A DNA stretch of 64,000 nt, taken from the NCBI RefSeq assembly GCF_000332175.1, contig NZ_KB235914.1:3158868-3222867 (forward strand). Direction: 5' to 3'. Below are positions 28,801 to 35,205 of the stretch, in pieces. How positions within the stretch are numbered: position 1 is the first letter of the stretch; the number at the start of each line of letters is the position of its first letter. The position numbers were made by a program, and so were the translations under genes. Source of the DNA: Pseudanabaena sp. PCC 6802 (GTDB lineage Bacteria; Cyanobacteriota; Cyanobacteriia; Pseudanabaenales; Pseudanabaenaceae). The notes under the pieces are model-generated. The model did not search any database. It saw only the letters and a program-made list of their open reading frames with translations, and had not been told where the DNA came from.

Positions 28801-30103
28801 GTAAGTCATTTCCGGCATTCCCATTCAATGCACTTACTGGCAAGAAAGGGTTAGTGCCACTCAAGTTCGCAGCAGAAGCATCCACGCTATCATCGCCAGC
28901 ACTACCCGTAAATGCTAGTTGTTCGATATTCTGAATTGTGCCACCTGTGGAAGTAGTACCATTTCCTGTACCTGCAAAGTTAATAGCTACACCATTTGTT
29001 TGCCCAGAGTAGTTGAGATCCAGATAATCGTCCCCCACACCACCGTCGATAACATCGGTGGAACTAATAGAAAAAATGAGATCGTTCCCCTCTCCACCAT
29101 TAACTGTGTTAGTACCCGCTTCGCCGTACAAATAGTCTGCCCCGTTAGCGCCAAAGATCGAATCATTACCTGCTTCACCATGTAATTGATCTTCCCCAGA
29201 GCTACCAGTTATACTATCGTTCCCCACACCGCTAAATACATAGTTTGGATTAAAAGGTTGAGTACCAGTGGCAGCGGTAATATCTATAGTGTCATTCCCA
29301 CTCCCCGTCCTGAGATCGACTCGCTCGATTTCTCGGAAGACAGTACCATTATTCGCCCCACCCGTAACCGTGCCATTGTTGGGGTCGGTATAGATAATGC
29401 TTGTATCCGCTGTGTCTGTGGAGTTATAGATAAGGAGTCTGTCATTTCCATCACCACCGATAACGCTGTCTGCCCCTGTACCTGGATTAATATCGTCATC
29501 CTCAGAAGTTCCAACAATCGTGTCATTCCCCGATGTCCCCGTAAAACTTTGCTGCTCTACTTGAATTGCTTGACCGTCAACTTGAATAATGCCGCGATCT
29601 TCCGATACCTTAAGCTGCTGAAGCGTTTCAACTGACAGATTCTCTCCCAGTGCTAACGCCAAGAAAATTCGCCCTTCATCCCCCGGTGTATCTGTTGCAT
29701 TCAACCGCGCATCAAGTCGATGTCCAAACTCCTCCAGCAATAGATTTGCTAAGCGATCTGGATTATCCTGAGCCGCTCCCAGAAACTCCAACGACAGGTA
29801 AATCTTATCCGTAGATGCCGCATAAGCACCATTAGCCCCATGCAATTCTGCCGCCGAGACAATCTCAATCCCAGACAACAAACTAAAATCACCCGCCAAC
29901 CACGCCACCTGCAAAGCATTTGCCCCCGTCCCCTCGCCAAACGCCAGCGCCATCTTAGCAATGAATTCAGGATCGCCCGCAAAGCTTCTCAACCGTTCCT
30001 GCGCCGCCAGCAGAGCCTGCTTCAGATCGCCCAAAAGCTTTGACTCCAAACTCAGCATCGTTTCAACCAACAGATTGGTTTGGAGGAAGTATGTCGTTTT
30101 CAT
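19838..30103 (-). CDS. Giant multidomain RTX/Calx-beta/RHS-YD/VWD/choice-of-anchor protein
   Basis: 3421 residues, presumably exported. Approximate order: N-terminal cyanobacterial RTX-type domain with EEFGHRLD (124-131); glycine-rich RTX calcium repeats (186-660); Calx-beta (725-840); proline tract and IPT-like fold (840-945); RHS leader and YD repeats (1130-1790); RHS-associated core ending DPSGLNDPTGLS (1868-1943); Gly/Ala-rich zipper (1950-2034); VWD domain with GDPHLTTFDG and GLLGNSNDNIND (2074-2235); DUF11-like domain (2340-2517); two Calx-beta units (2541-2753); two choice-of-anchor D repeats (2758-2995); C-terminal RTX block (2995-3421). RTX repeats suggest type I secretion, but no transporter genes are nearby. 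Likely a surface adhesin or matrix protein; the RHS shell could also enclose a payload. It has no downstream partner. Confidence 0.85.
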   Translation of the reverse strand: MKTTYFLQTNLLVETMLSLESKLLGDLKQALLAAQERLRSFAGDPEFIAKMALAFGEGTGANALQVAWLAGDFSLLSGIEIVSAAELHGANGAYAASTDKIYLSLEFLGAAQDNPDRLANLLLEEFGHRLDARLNATDTPGDEGRIFLALALGENLSVETLQQLKVSEDRGIIQVDGQAIQVEQQSFTGTSGNDTIVGTSEDDDINPGTGADSVIGGDGNDRLLIYNSTDTADTSIIYTDPNNGTVTGGANNGTVFREIERVDLRTGSGNDTIDITAATGTQPFNPNYVFSGVGNDSITGSSGEDQLHGEAGNDSIFGANGADYLYGEAGTNTVNGGEGNDLIFSISSTDVIDGGVGDDYLDLNYSGQTNGVAINFAGTGNGTTSTGGTIQNIEQLAFTGSAGDDSVDASAANLSGTNPFLPVSALNGNAGNDLLTGSAGNDNLYGGDGNDSLNGSAGNDYLQGDAGSNTVNGGEGNDLIFSFSSTDVIDGGAGEDQLDLNYSGQASGVVINFTSTGGSNTTGGTVQNIERLGFTGSSGDDSVDASAANFSSSNPFIPVSQMSSGAGNDALTGSAGNDNLYGGADNDSLNGSAGNDYLQGDAGNDVLRGVNSNSPDFGIGEQDRLNGGDGADRFILGSSDSVYYDDRNTSTDGSSDYAQIEDFNPLEDKVQLRGAASNYRLEVSGANTNLYFDKPDTEPDELIAVFQNVTGLNLTSTAFEYTNPVVTPTNTVSFGSATYSFNENATAEVTLLRSGDTSSQTSLTVFLSDGTATAPADYNSTPIPVTFGIGETSKTITIPIVDDTTSEPNETINLAIANLSNNTALGTQNTAVLTIVNDDTVIPPPPPPPAGTPTITGFPIGALGSNKGQVTIAITGENFSPTNLISLTDSSGTDRAASKVYWVSGSELWATFDLNGLASKKYDITLKDSQNTVAAKDAFTVSNGAVGNVQTKLSYGAQGVATVTYTNVGETDIAAPLLRVNATNAQVDLSAQTSSSPTLRQLLGLNLGTNPNGPLGILAPGQSGQFSFKYTPNGNGLISFNVEQVNPNEAIDWAAMKAESRADYSFIDPAGWDALWSNLTADLGTTAGQFQTAMAENATYLSQLGQPASNLNRLFAFEWKQAANTLANRALLSTTDLVDPAPGLSLTFSRTFNQSVAERYNLGTLGRGWSSQWDLRATTDSKGNVIIRSVGDLQRLFERQADGTFREVGGATITSTGGQYRLKETNGSVSLFGSDGKLNSFEDTNGNRITLEYTGDRLTRLVHTNGDSLTLAYNALGRISQVTNSAGEVSSYNYDAAGENLLSVTTPQGTTTYTYDTGSVAAKKYSLLSVTSDLGYQRSFEYDDKGRLTKEFSNGQTQSLTYSYDSAGGATVTDSTGASQTILLDDRGNSGQIRGVNNQNLLFRYDANGNLIGATLPNSSQATYSYDRSGNLTRQTDLLGRDTKFTYDPTFNQLTSFTDPKGNGMSYGYDANGNINRITYADGSSQQFSVDAAGNITSSVNRRGSTIQYTYNTSGQLTRKQFADGSSVTYGYDTMGSLTSVTDATGTINLQYDAAMRLTNISYPNGRSLQYTYNADGQRTQLVSQDGYTVNYSYDSAGRLKSLTDGTGQSIISYDYDSAGRLTRETNGNGTYTTYEYDRQSQLTRLINFKADNTVNSRFEYTYDNLGRRTSMTTLEGTFQYGYDAIGQLTSVITPTNRTINYQYDAAGNRVGVTDNGSATSYTSNSLNQYTNVGNAVYTYDTDGNLTAKTEGGQTSTYTYDAENRLVKVVTSQGTWDYQYDGLGNRIATTLNGQRTEYLLDPTGLGNIVGEYDSSGNLVAHYNQGIGLVSRVNGNNANYYDADAIGSTVGLTATDGNYVNRYSYLPFGEDLTKTEGVPNPFEYVGQFGVMDEGNGLDFMRARFYDSKLGRFTAIDPIGLNSGDANLYRYVFNDPSGLNDPTGLSICDYIKKAAAAAGARAGGGAGARAGGAAGARVGLGAGVRLGVVIGTVLGGPFGGVLGGVLGAAAGAAAGRYAGRYAGGAAGGAAGGAAADVICPPEPEYNIPPNDYRPPIPPEALDFDFNPPPVPQPTSQGDPHLTTFDGINYDFQSVGEFTLFKSTTDDFEIQTRQQPWGSRTDVSVNTAIALKIGGQRIGFDLNDANPIQVNGVSIAIPDGSLYAIGQNLISRDGNQYNVFTANGDQIQVTFNASYMDLSLGLADNRKGKVVGLLGNSNDNINDDFALRDGTVIGGSISNTQLYGDYANSWRINQANSLFDYDAGQNTSTFTDLNFPNTITTINTLAPDVKAAALQIAQNAGITDPALLDAATLDLALTNNAPEFLDGYVTLQRDITLSAPNTLINPEGSGTEHLLKPGAVIPYTIRFSNNTAQGTSPVAQVKISQQLDPDLDLSTFTFNNFGFGSTTSDIPLGETNYSQRFDLTSPSGILVDVVAALDKTTGIITWQFTTIDPVTGNPIADPSRGFLPPNVQNGSGQGFVSYSIQPKANAVDGTRIDAQATITFDNQTPIQTAPVFNTLSLSPGKLSFLTATLSGDEGSSGSAVNQVIAIVERTGGDVGAVSVPVQLTSSSGTAIGGSDYTNIFPITVNFADGDTTSKTVSIPIAGDTTIEPDETINLQLGTPTGGATLGSQTTATYTIANDDVVAPQVNIAVSPSTASEAGKTAITVTATASSNVVGDQTVNVNLSGTSITTDDFTGTIPTQITIPGGQSTGSFTIAINDDILVEGLETATFAISNLSTGITLGSTTSGSVEITDNDVAPTPEINVTGNGNNIIDGDIAPDATDNTDYGNTTVGTALTRTFTIENTGTAELTLNAPTLPNGFSLVGAAPTSIAAGGSATIAVRLDATATGTYTGEIVIPNNDSDENPYNFAIQGTVNAAPIPEVNVTGNGNNIVDGDTTPSTTDNTDYGSTTVGTALTRTFTIENTGTAALTLGTPTLPTGFSVVGTFPPSVAAGTSQTITVQLDAATAGTYTGEIVIPTNDSNENPYNFAITGVVNPGIQIINGTDASETLTGNSSANAINALAGNDFLDGRGGNDSLNGGNGSDTLDGGPGIDTLDGGNGGDTYLWFAGDDRDRYQDSGTSGTDRIIVSDTTNFDGLQSPFNRTASGIDRIESDLGTFNIRGDNTAADTWDFTGITLVSATIQGRGGDDNIIGSNGAETIQGGEGNDSLGGNAGSDLVDGGNGNDSLNGGDGSDTLDGGAGIDTLNGGNSGDTYLWSIGDGRDRYQDNGISGTDRILVSGTTNFDGLQSQFDKATSGIDRIESDLGAFNIRGDDTAGDTWDFTGITLVSATIQGRGGNDSIIGSGGADNIQGGNGSDSLNGGAGNDTLAGGADADTFIFSSTFGVDIIQDFQSGSDRIALSAFALSSTNLDTNSDNIINSSDSGVGSLVGGNLQINLTNFGGDRIRFTGLTQIAVTDITFN
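20160..21080 (-). repeat. Internal tandem duplication in the C-terminal RTX block
   Basis: Two similar stretches about 459 bp (153 codons) apart: about 20211-20500 and 20670-20959. Both encode DRYQD, TNFDGLQS, SGIDRIESDLG, TWDFTGITLVSATIQGRGG. Differences are spread through both copies, so the duplication is not recent. Confidence 0.8.
21120..21840 (-). repeat. Tandem pair of choice-of-anchor D domain units
   Basis: Two units with a period of about 354 bp (118 codons), each reading EVNVTGNGNNI, TDYG, GTALTRTFTIENTGTA and TYTGEIVIP. DNA identity between the copies is high. Confidence 0.75.
24000..24260 (-). repeat. Gly/Ala-codon low-complexity tract (glycine zipper)
   Basis: Short imperfect repeats built from GCA/GGT/GGA codons encode a Gly/Ala-rich hydrophobic stretch with GxxxG-type spacing (VLGGPFGGVLGGVLGAAAG and RYAGRYAGGAAGG). 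It joins the RHS core to the VWD domain. Confidence 0.8.
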
Positions 30104-30808
30104 GTATGGTGTTTAGCCTTTTAATGAGATAGAAGTATGATGAAATGCATTCAAATTAATATGGCAAAAATCGCCGCCACAGCAAGCAACTCAAGCCATT
30201 TTTAGAGTAATTAAACTGTTCCCTCGCGATGCAATGCGATCGCAAGACCCTTGCCACCAAAAACTTAAAAGCGATTATTTAGGCGATCGCCCACTCCGCC
30301 AGTAAATAATTATCCAGAGAGCGATCGCCTCATGCAAGAAAACCGTATTTGAGAAAGCCGAAATTTCAGCTTGGGAGGATTTAGAGTTTCCGCATTAGAG
30401 GCAAATGTTAATTCCAATAGATTAACTCTATCCCCGATGGATTTACAGTTAGATTTAGATATCACAATTTAGAACAATGCAACAAAATGGGTTGGTAAAA
30501 ATTTAGCTCTCAAAAGTGAAAAAGTAGGGAAGGTTTGACCAAATATCCTAATTTCTTGCAAAACTGTCGTTTTTGCTACCATTTTTAACTCAAATTAGCA
30601 CCCTAAAGTAAAGATTCATGTATTTCTATTTCGCAACCCTTAACACAACAAAAATCTCACATAGCACAAACTCTCACTAATCTCATCCGCCAAATTGCTT
30701 AGCTCCAAATCGCGATCGCCCATAAATCTAACATAATCTCAAAGGGCGATCGCGCTTAAATTCGCCTAGTTCGTAAACACAGCGATCGCATTACAAGATC
30801 TATAAGCT
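30104..30808. other. Intergenic region, possible decayed antitoxin remnant
   Basis: 705 bp without a gene. Several HIP1 sites occur (for example around 30290-30325 and 30705-30790). On the minus strand near 30655-30700 a short frame reads LSNLADEISESLCYV, similar to EASYLADKV encoded near 33965-34000 beside the PIN remnant; both could be scraps of toxin-antitoxin genes. The promoter of the giant gene must lie at its left edge. Confidence 0.4.
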
Positions 30809-30997
30809 TCAATTGTTTTTGATGGATTTTGTCTGAACTTCAGACCGATCGATCTCAATCCCCAGACTCTTCGCTTTCTCTACCATGCGACGAATGAAAG
30901 CTCTTCGCGCCTCTATTCCATGCAAAGAATCCCGATAAGCCACTATATGGTGCGCCAACTCATCGCGACTCATAGTATCAAAATTTAATTTACTCAT
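30809..30997 (-). CDS. Small DUF6887-like protein
   Basis: 62 residues from ATG 30997, which has an excellent ribosome-binding site (GGAGG, 9 nt upstream). The N-terminus MSKLNFDTMSRDELAHHIVAYRDS matches the pattern of small cyanobacterial proteins annotated DUF6887, as I recall; the family link is tentative. The ATG overlaps the stop of the upstream small gene by 8 bp, so the two form an operon. That partner is split by an IS5-type element, which probably cuts expression of this gene as well. Confidence 0.65.
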   Translation of the reverse strand: MSKLNFDTMSRDELAHHIVAYRDSLHGIEARRAFIRRMVEKAKSLGIEIDRSEVQTKSIKNN

Positions 30998-31206
30998 CTC
31001 TTTTTCCTCCAGAGATATCATCTTCGTCCAAGAAAGAGCCGTTAGGATATATGTAGTAGGCTTTCGTCAGCTTCCACTCAGAATGATTCATCGGCGTACC
31101 AAAGATAGCTAGGTAACATCCAGGATAAACACTGTCTGGATCCGGTGCAAAGTCATAAAGGAGTCCGCTCCATTGCCAGTTAGCTCGAATCAATTCGTAG
31201 AGTTGT

Positions 31207-32089
31207 CTAAGAACCCATTTAGGAAGTCGCAGTTGCCAGATTTCTTAGCATTTTGCGGATTAAAGCCAAGTAAATAAACGATTCAGACATTTGCTCATAA
31301 AATTCATAATCCTTGCTTAGTCTACGACAATTACCTAACCAAGCAAAGGTTCGCTCTACCACCCAACGCTTTGACTCCACTACAAAACCTTTCTGATTGT
31401 CTGCCCGTTTGCTAACTTCCCAAAGCCATCCGAAGTTGTCGTTGACCCATTGTGTGATTTCATCACCAGAGAATCCAGCATCAACCAGAATTTTCTCTAA
31501 TCGTGGTAATGGAGATGTGAGATTCTGTAACAACTGCTTAGCTCCTGCTCTTTCACCGATGTTAGCTGCACACACCAACACCTTTACAACTAAGCCCAAG
31601 GTGTCAACCATAGCGAAGCGTTTTCTGCCCTTGATTTGCTTACCGCCATCAAAACCTCGACTGCCCGCACTTTCTGTTGTCTTCACACTCTGGCTATCGA
31701 TACTCACCAAGCTTGGGGTCGCCTCTTTACTAACCTTTTCCCTAAATTGTTGGCTCAATTTGCGATTAATCTCCTCCAGTAGCCCAGTTCTTTCCCACCT
31801 TTGCCAGTAGAAATAGACCGTTGAGTAAGGCGGAAAGTCATGGGGTAGATTCTGCCATGTACAACCATTTTTGAGTATATAGAAAATGGCATTCAGTAAC
31901 TCTCGCATATTTGTTTTGGGTGGCCTACCCCATTTTGATGGTTTGGGTAGCATGGGTGCGATAATTTCCCATTCTTGGTTGGATAAATCGGTATTATAGG
32001 ATCGGCGCATCTCTTCAGGTTTATACTAGACTTCATCAGTATTTATACCTGCTTTTGGTGCGCCTTTTACTTCCTAAATGGCTTCTAAG
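31207..32089 (-). mobile_element. IS5-family insertion sequence
   Basis: 883 bp with imperfect inverted ends (CTAAGAACCCATTTAGGAAG at the left; CTTAGAAGCCATTTAGGAAG reading in from the right) and a 4-bp target duplication TTGT (31203-31206 and 32090-32093). It looks complete. Confidence 0.9.
31219..32010 (-). CDS. IS5-family DDE transposase
   Basis: 263 residues, full length. The N-terminal domain has LSNQEWEIIAPMLP and GRPPKTNMRELLNAIFYILKNGCTW. The catalytic triad is present: Asp105 (SIDSQSVK), Asp177 (ILVDAGFSGD) and Glu219 (VVERTFAWLG). All signals needed for activity seem intact and the target duplication is perfect, so this insertion may be recent. Confidence 0.93.
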   Translation of the reverse strand: MRRSYNTDLSNQEWEIIAPMLPKPSKWGRPPKTNMRELLNAIFYILKNGCTWQNLPHDFPPYSTVYFYWQRWERTGLLEEINRKLSQQFREKVSKEATPSLVSIDSQSVKTTESAGSRGFDGGKQIKGRKRFAMVDTLGLVVKVLVCAANIGERAGAKQLLQNLTSPLPRLEKILVDAGFSGDEITQWVNDNFGWLWEVSKRADNQKGFVVESKRWVVERTFAWLGNCRRLSKDYEFYEQMSESFIYLALIRKMLRNLATATS

Positions 32090-32215
32090 TTGTGCCTCTG
32101 TTGGCTGCATTTAACCCCAAGATAGTTGCAATTATTATAGCCTGCTAAATATTTTAGCGTAGTGTAAGGCAGCGATCGCCCCACCAGAACGCCTAACACC
32201 GAAAAGCGATCGCGC

Positions 32216-32452
32216 TTAAAATTCCTTAGTATTTCCCTCTAAACATTTCAAGAAAGAATTAACGCCAAGCAATTGTATTGCATACGACTCCATTGCTGTT
32301 CTCAAAGCATCATCAGCGCGTAAATCATCATCTCCAGACACGATGACATTTGCTTTGCCATCAATAGCTGTGGCTAGCACAGGTAAATCTTACGGGCAAT
32401 GTGACTCACCCTCCTAGCAAAGCGAGAATCCAGATATTGGTGTCAATAACTA
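32216..32452 (-). pseudogene. PIN-domain toxin remnant, interrupted by an IS
   Basis: On the minus strand next to the IS, VVIDTNIWILALLGG is the first strand of a PIN ribonuclease with its catalytic Asp, ended by a TGA. Further on, in another frame, LPVLATAIDGKANVIVSGDDDLRADD leads to IQLLGVNSFLKCLE and a stop at 32216-32218, the C-terminal PIN region. The middle is deleted or frameshifted. The first two Val codons cross the IS target duplication, so the IS landed at the very start of the gene. PIN toxins of this group cleave RNA and pair with an antitoxin, not preserved here. Confidence 0.75.
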
Positions 32453-33936
32453 CTGGAGTTTAGACTAAAAAGTGGTAAAAAGCAGCCAGCCATTGCAGAC
32501 TGACCGCTTGATGATGGAAGCTGAAAAGACTATAAAATCAACAGCTTCATCATGATTAGTTTGGATAAACTTGAGCAATTTCGCAAGTACACGTACGAAA
32601 TTATAGGGAACGGGAGAGATGCGCTGTTCGACTTGATGGATGCGGTACTGACGAGTCGGAGTGTTTCATCGTTTGTGGAACTTTCGTTAAGCCCATTATT
32701 TCGGAGGGAGTGGTCGAGTATCTATGAAGCACTGCAAGATAGTCATCCTCCACGTGAAGACTTGATGAAGCAATACATACAGCAAATGCCGGCAGCAGAG
32801 GTGACGATATTGGCGGGCGACCATACAGCCTGGTCGCGTCCCTATGCGGTGACATTACAAGAACGCACCTACGAACATCAACCTCAACCGGGAGTAGGAA
32901 GCAAACCTGTTACGGTGGGGCAAGGATACAGCACAATTGCCTGGATTCCAGAGTCAGAAGGGAGTTTTGCCTTACCGTTGCGGCATGAGCGGATCACCAG
33001 TTTCGAGAACCCGATTCAGAAAGCCGCTAGTCAGTTACGCTTGGTTTGTGCGGAAATTCCTGGGACTGTGCTTTTCCTGGGGGATGGCGAGTATGGGTGC
33101 GCACCATTTTTGCAGCAAACAGCAGACATCCCGTGTATCAAGCTGCTCAGGCTACGCCCCAACCGGGTTCTGTATCATGCCCCAAAGGATTACGAGGGGC
33201 ATGGGCGACCCCATAAGCATGGAGAGAAATTTAGCCTCAAAGACTCTGACACTTGGTCTATTCCCCAAGCAGACATCACAATTGCAGAGCCTAAACTGGG
33301 ACGATTGCAAATTCGTCGATGGCCAAACCTGCACTTAAAGCAAGCCGCAGACCATCCCTTTACACTCATTCTGGTCGAACGTCTTGATATGCCTGAATCG
33401 AAACCCCTGTGGTTGATTTGGGTCGCTAAAGACGAGCCAATCTTGAGTGAGGTATGGCAAAAATATCTGCGCAGATTTGCCATTGAGCATTGGTATCGCT
33501 TGGTGCGTCAACGTCTCCATTGGACAATCCCTCAGCTTTCTACCCCTGCTCAGATGGAGACTTGGTCGGACTTGATGCCTTTACTTACTTGGCAATTGTG
33601 GCTCGCTCGTGAACTTGTCCAAGACTCTCCTCTGCCTTGGCAGAAACCGATGACTAAATTGTCTCCTGGTCGAGTTGCAAATGCTTTTGCTTTAGTTTTG
33701 GTCAGGATTGGCTCTCCTTCCCCTGACCCTAAACCTCGCGGTAAGTCTCCAGGTTGGCCTCTTGGGAAAAAACGAACCCAACGGATTCGTTATCCTACTG
33801 TCAAAAAACGCTATGCCAAGCCCCTCAAAAAAGCTTCCGCTGCAACTGCTTAGCTCAACTTCTTCCCTTTTATCCTCTCTCTCGCTAGTTTCTATCTAGC
33901 GAGATGCTTCTTGTTGCCTTTTAGTCTAAACTCCAG
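32453..33936 (+). mobile_element. Insertion sequence with 6-bp target duplication (IS4/IS701-like)
   Basis: 1484 bp with perfect 18-bp inverted ends (CTGGAGTTTAGACTAAAA at 32453-32470 and its complement at 33919-33936) and the direct repeat TAACTA on both sides (32447-32452 and 33937-33942). Confidence 0.9.
32552..33853 (+). CDS. DDE transposase (NF041680-like family)
   Basis: 433 residues, intact. A likely catalytic triad is Asp90 (ILAGDHTAWSR), Asp178 (FLGDGEYG) and Glu312 (FAIEHWYRLVRQRL), the last in the Y-(2)-R type context of IS4-related enzymes. The C-terminal tail is basic (KKRTQRIRYPTVKKRYAK). Naming to family level is from memory; the DDE layout and terminal repeats support the transposase call strongly. 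Confidence 0.9.
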   Translation: MISLDKLEQFRKYTYEIIGNGRDALFDLMDAVLTSRSVSSFVELSLSPLFRREWSSIYEALQDSHPPREDLMKQYIQQMPAAEVTILAGDHTAWSRPYAVTLQERTYEHQPQPGVGSKPVTVGQGYSTIAWIPESEGSFALPLRHERITSFENPIQKAASQLRLVCAEIPGTVLFLGDGEYGCAPFLQQTADIPCIKLLRLRPNRVLYHAPKDYEGHGRPHKHGEKFSLKDSDTWSIPQADITIAEPKLGRLQIRRWPNLHLKQAADHPFTLILVERLDMPESKPLWLIWVAKDEPILSEVWQKYLRRFAIEHWYRLVRQRLHWTIPQLSTPAQMETWSDLMPLLTWQLWLARELVQDSPLPWQKPMTKLSPGRVANAFALVLVRIGSPSPDPKPRGKSPGWPLGKKRTQRIRYPTVKKRYAKPLKKASAATA

Positions 33937-34090
33937 TAACTACACGAAATGTCCCGCACAGAACTTCCTCAGACCTTATCCGCCAAATAGCTTGCTTCCT
34001 TCTCAAAAGTGCCAGAATGCCTCGCAGAACAAGCAAGCTTACGCTAAAATAGCAGTTAGCATCTCAAAGCAACACGTTAAAAGAAACACA

Positions 34091-34483
34091 ATGGCTGTTA
34101 CCCGCTGGACAGACGAAATGCTTGATGGCTTAGCCTCAACCGTTGGTGGTTTAGCTGCAACTGTTAGCGAACTAAGCTCGGATGTTAGCGAGCTACGCAC
34201 AACTGTTAGTGAATTAAGCTCAACTGTAGGTGAATTAACTTCAACTGTTCACGAGGTGCGTGACAGTCTAGATGGAGTCAGAATAACCGCTCAAGCATTG
34301 CTGCAAATTGCCGCCCAAAACCAACAAAGAATGGATATGTTCGAGCAAGAACTAGATCTGATGAAACAACGTCAGGCTGAAAGCGACCAAAGATTTAATG
34401 TCTTGCTTGAGGAAGTACGTTATTTGATTCGAGGCAATCGGGACGATCGAGAAAATTCGGAAAATCAGGGTGGATCGTCCTGA
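34091..34483 (+). CDS. Coiled-coil protein with heptad repeats
   Basis: 130 residues from ATG 34091; the open frame continues upstream into the flank of the IS without a credible start. Residues about 14-56 are seven-residue repeats of the type SELSSTV/SELRTTV (VGGLAATVSELSSDVSELRT and so on), then a long helix to about residue 115 (QALLQIAAQNQQRMDMFEQE, QRFNVLLEEVRYLI). The tail is polar (DDRENSENQGG). Probably an oligomeric cytoplasmic protein of a type common as multiple copies in cyanobacteria. Function unknown. Confidence 0.75.
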   Translation: MAVTRWTDEMLDGLASTVGGLAATVSELSSDVSELRTTVSELSSTVGELTSTVHEVRDSLDGVRITAQALLQIAAQNQQRMDMFEQELDLMKQRQAESDQRFNVLLEEVRYLIRGNRDDRENSENQGGSS

Positions 34484-34582
34484 TAGAAAACCCGAAAATA
34501 AAGCGCTATCCCTATTCAGTCAAGCGATTCCTTACAGGATGCGTTCAGCTCGATAAAATATTAGTGCAATCTCTCATGAGTT

Positions 34583-35089
34583 TTAAGCATTCCCACGATA
34601 ATTTTGGATTGGGGTAAAGCGGCTTGGTAGTTTTTTTAATTCAGCGATCCTATTGCTCAGAAACAGCAGCAATCTAAGCCTCTGAAACTCTTGTTTGGTA
34701 ATGATTGTGGCTGCCTGTTGAGATGTCGAGCGGCGACGAGCGCCCATTTGCTCGTAGGAGGCAAACATAGTCGCAGTGCTATCCTGTCGGGGAATGGCGT
34801 TACTTACTTGTCTAAACGCAGCGATCGCGCCATCGTAATCCCCATTTTTTAGTTTGTCCACCCCACTGACTACTAACTTAGTTAGTCGAAGCTGGTTCGC
34901 CAAGCTATGGGCTTGCGATACCTGAGATACTGGTGGCTGCGCCTGACTAGTGGGAATTTGACATAGCACGACCGTAGTAATGCCAAGCAGAGAAACTGTT
35001 TTAGCCACAATTTGCCCGATCGACTGGCGGCTTAGTTTAGCTAGCTGAAACGATTTGTGTGGATTTTGGGAGCTAAGTGAAATAGCCAT
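34583..35089 (-). CDS. Secreted protein with one TPR-like motif
   Basis: 168 residues. A hydrophobic segment (about 28-50, VAKTVSLLGITTVVLCQIPTSQAQ) with an AQA-type end is a probable signal peptide after a long N-region. Residues about 80-105 (VSGVDKLKNGDYDGAIAAFRQ) look like a single tetratricopeptide helix pair. The rest is basic and without known motifs. Probably periplasmic or lumenal. Not recognised further. It stands alone between convergent and same-strand neighbours. Confidence 0.65.
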   Translation of the reverse strand: MAISLSSQNPHKSFQLAKLSRQSIGQIVAKTVSLLGITTVVLCQIPTSQAQPPVSQVSQAHSLANQLRLTKLVVSGVDKLKNGDYDGAIAAFRQVSNAIPRQDSTATMFASYEQMGARRRSTSQQAATIITKQEFQRLRLLLFLSNRIAELKKLPSRFTPIQNYRGNA

Positions 35090-35205
35090 CTCTGCAAGAA
35101 TTAGTCGATAGGTGATTAGATATTCCTATGGTAGGTAAACTAATTAAACTCATGTTGTTTTCATATGACGCTTGTTAGACTGGCACAGCAATTGATTAAA
35201 AACTA

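Larger units (their letters stand above)
30990..32110 (-). pseudogene. Small gene interrupted by IS5-type element after codon 7
   Basis: The body (30990-31202) encodes LYELIRANWQWSGLLYDFAPD through LDEDDISGGKRDE. Its true start lies beyond the IS: ATG 32110 encodes MQPTEAQ (32110-32090). Removing the IS and one copy of the 4-bp target duplication (TTGT on the plus strand) joins the parts in frame into a 77-residue protein. I do not recognise the family; short cyanobacterial proteins with a similar YDFAPDP segment and a DUF6887 partner appear to be common. A TTG at 31193 could allow a shortened product, but without a promoter of its own. Confidence 0.8.
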
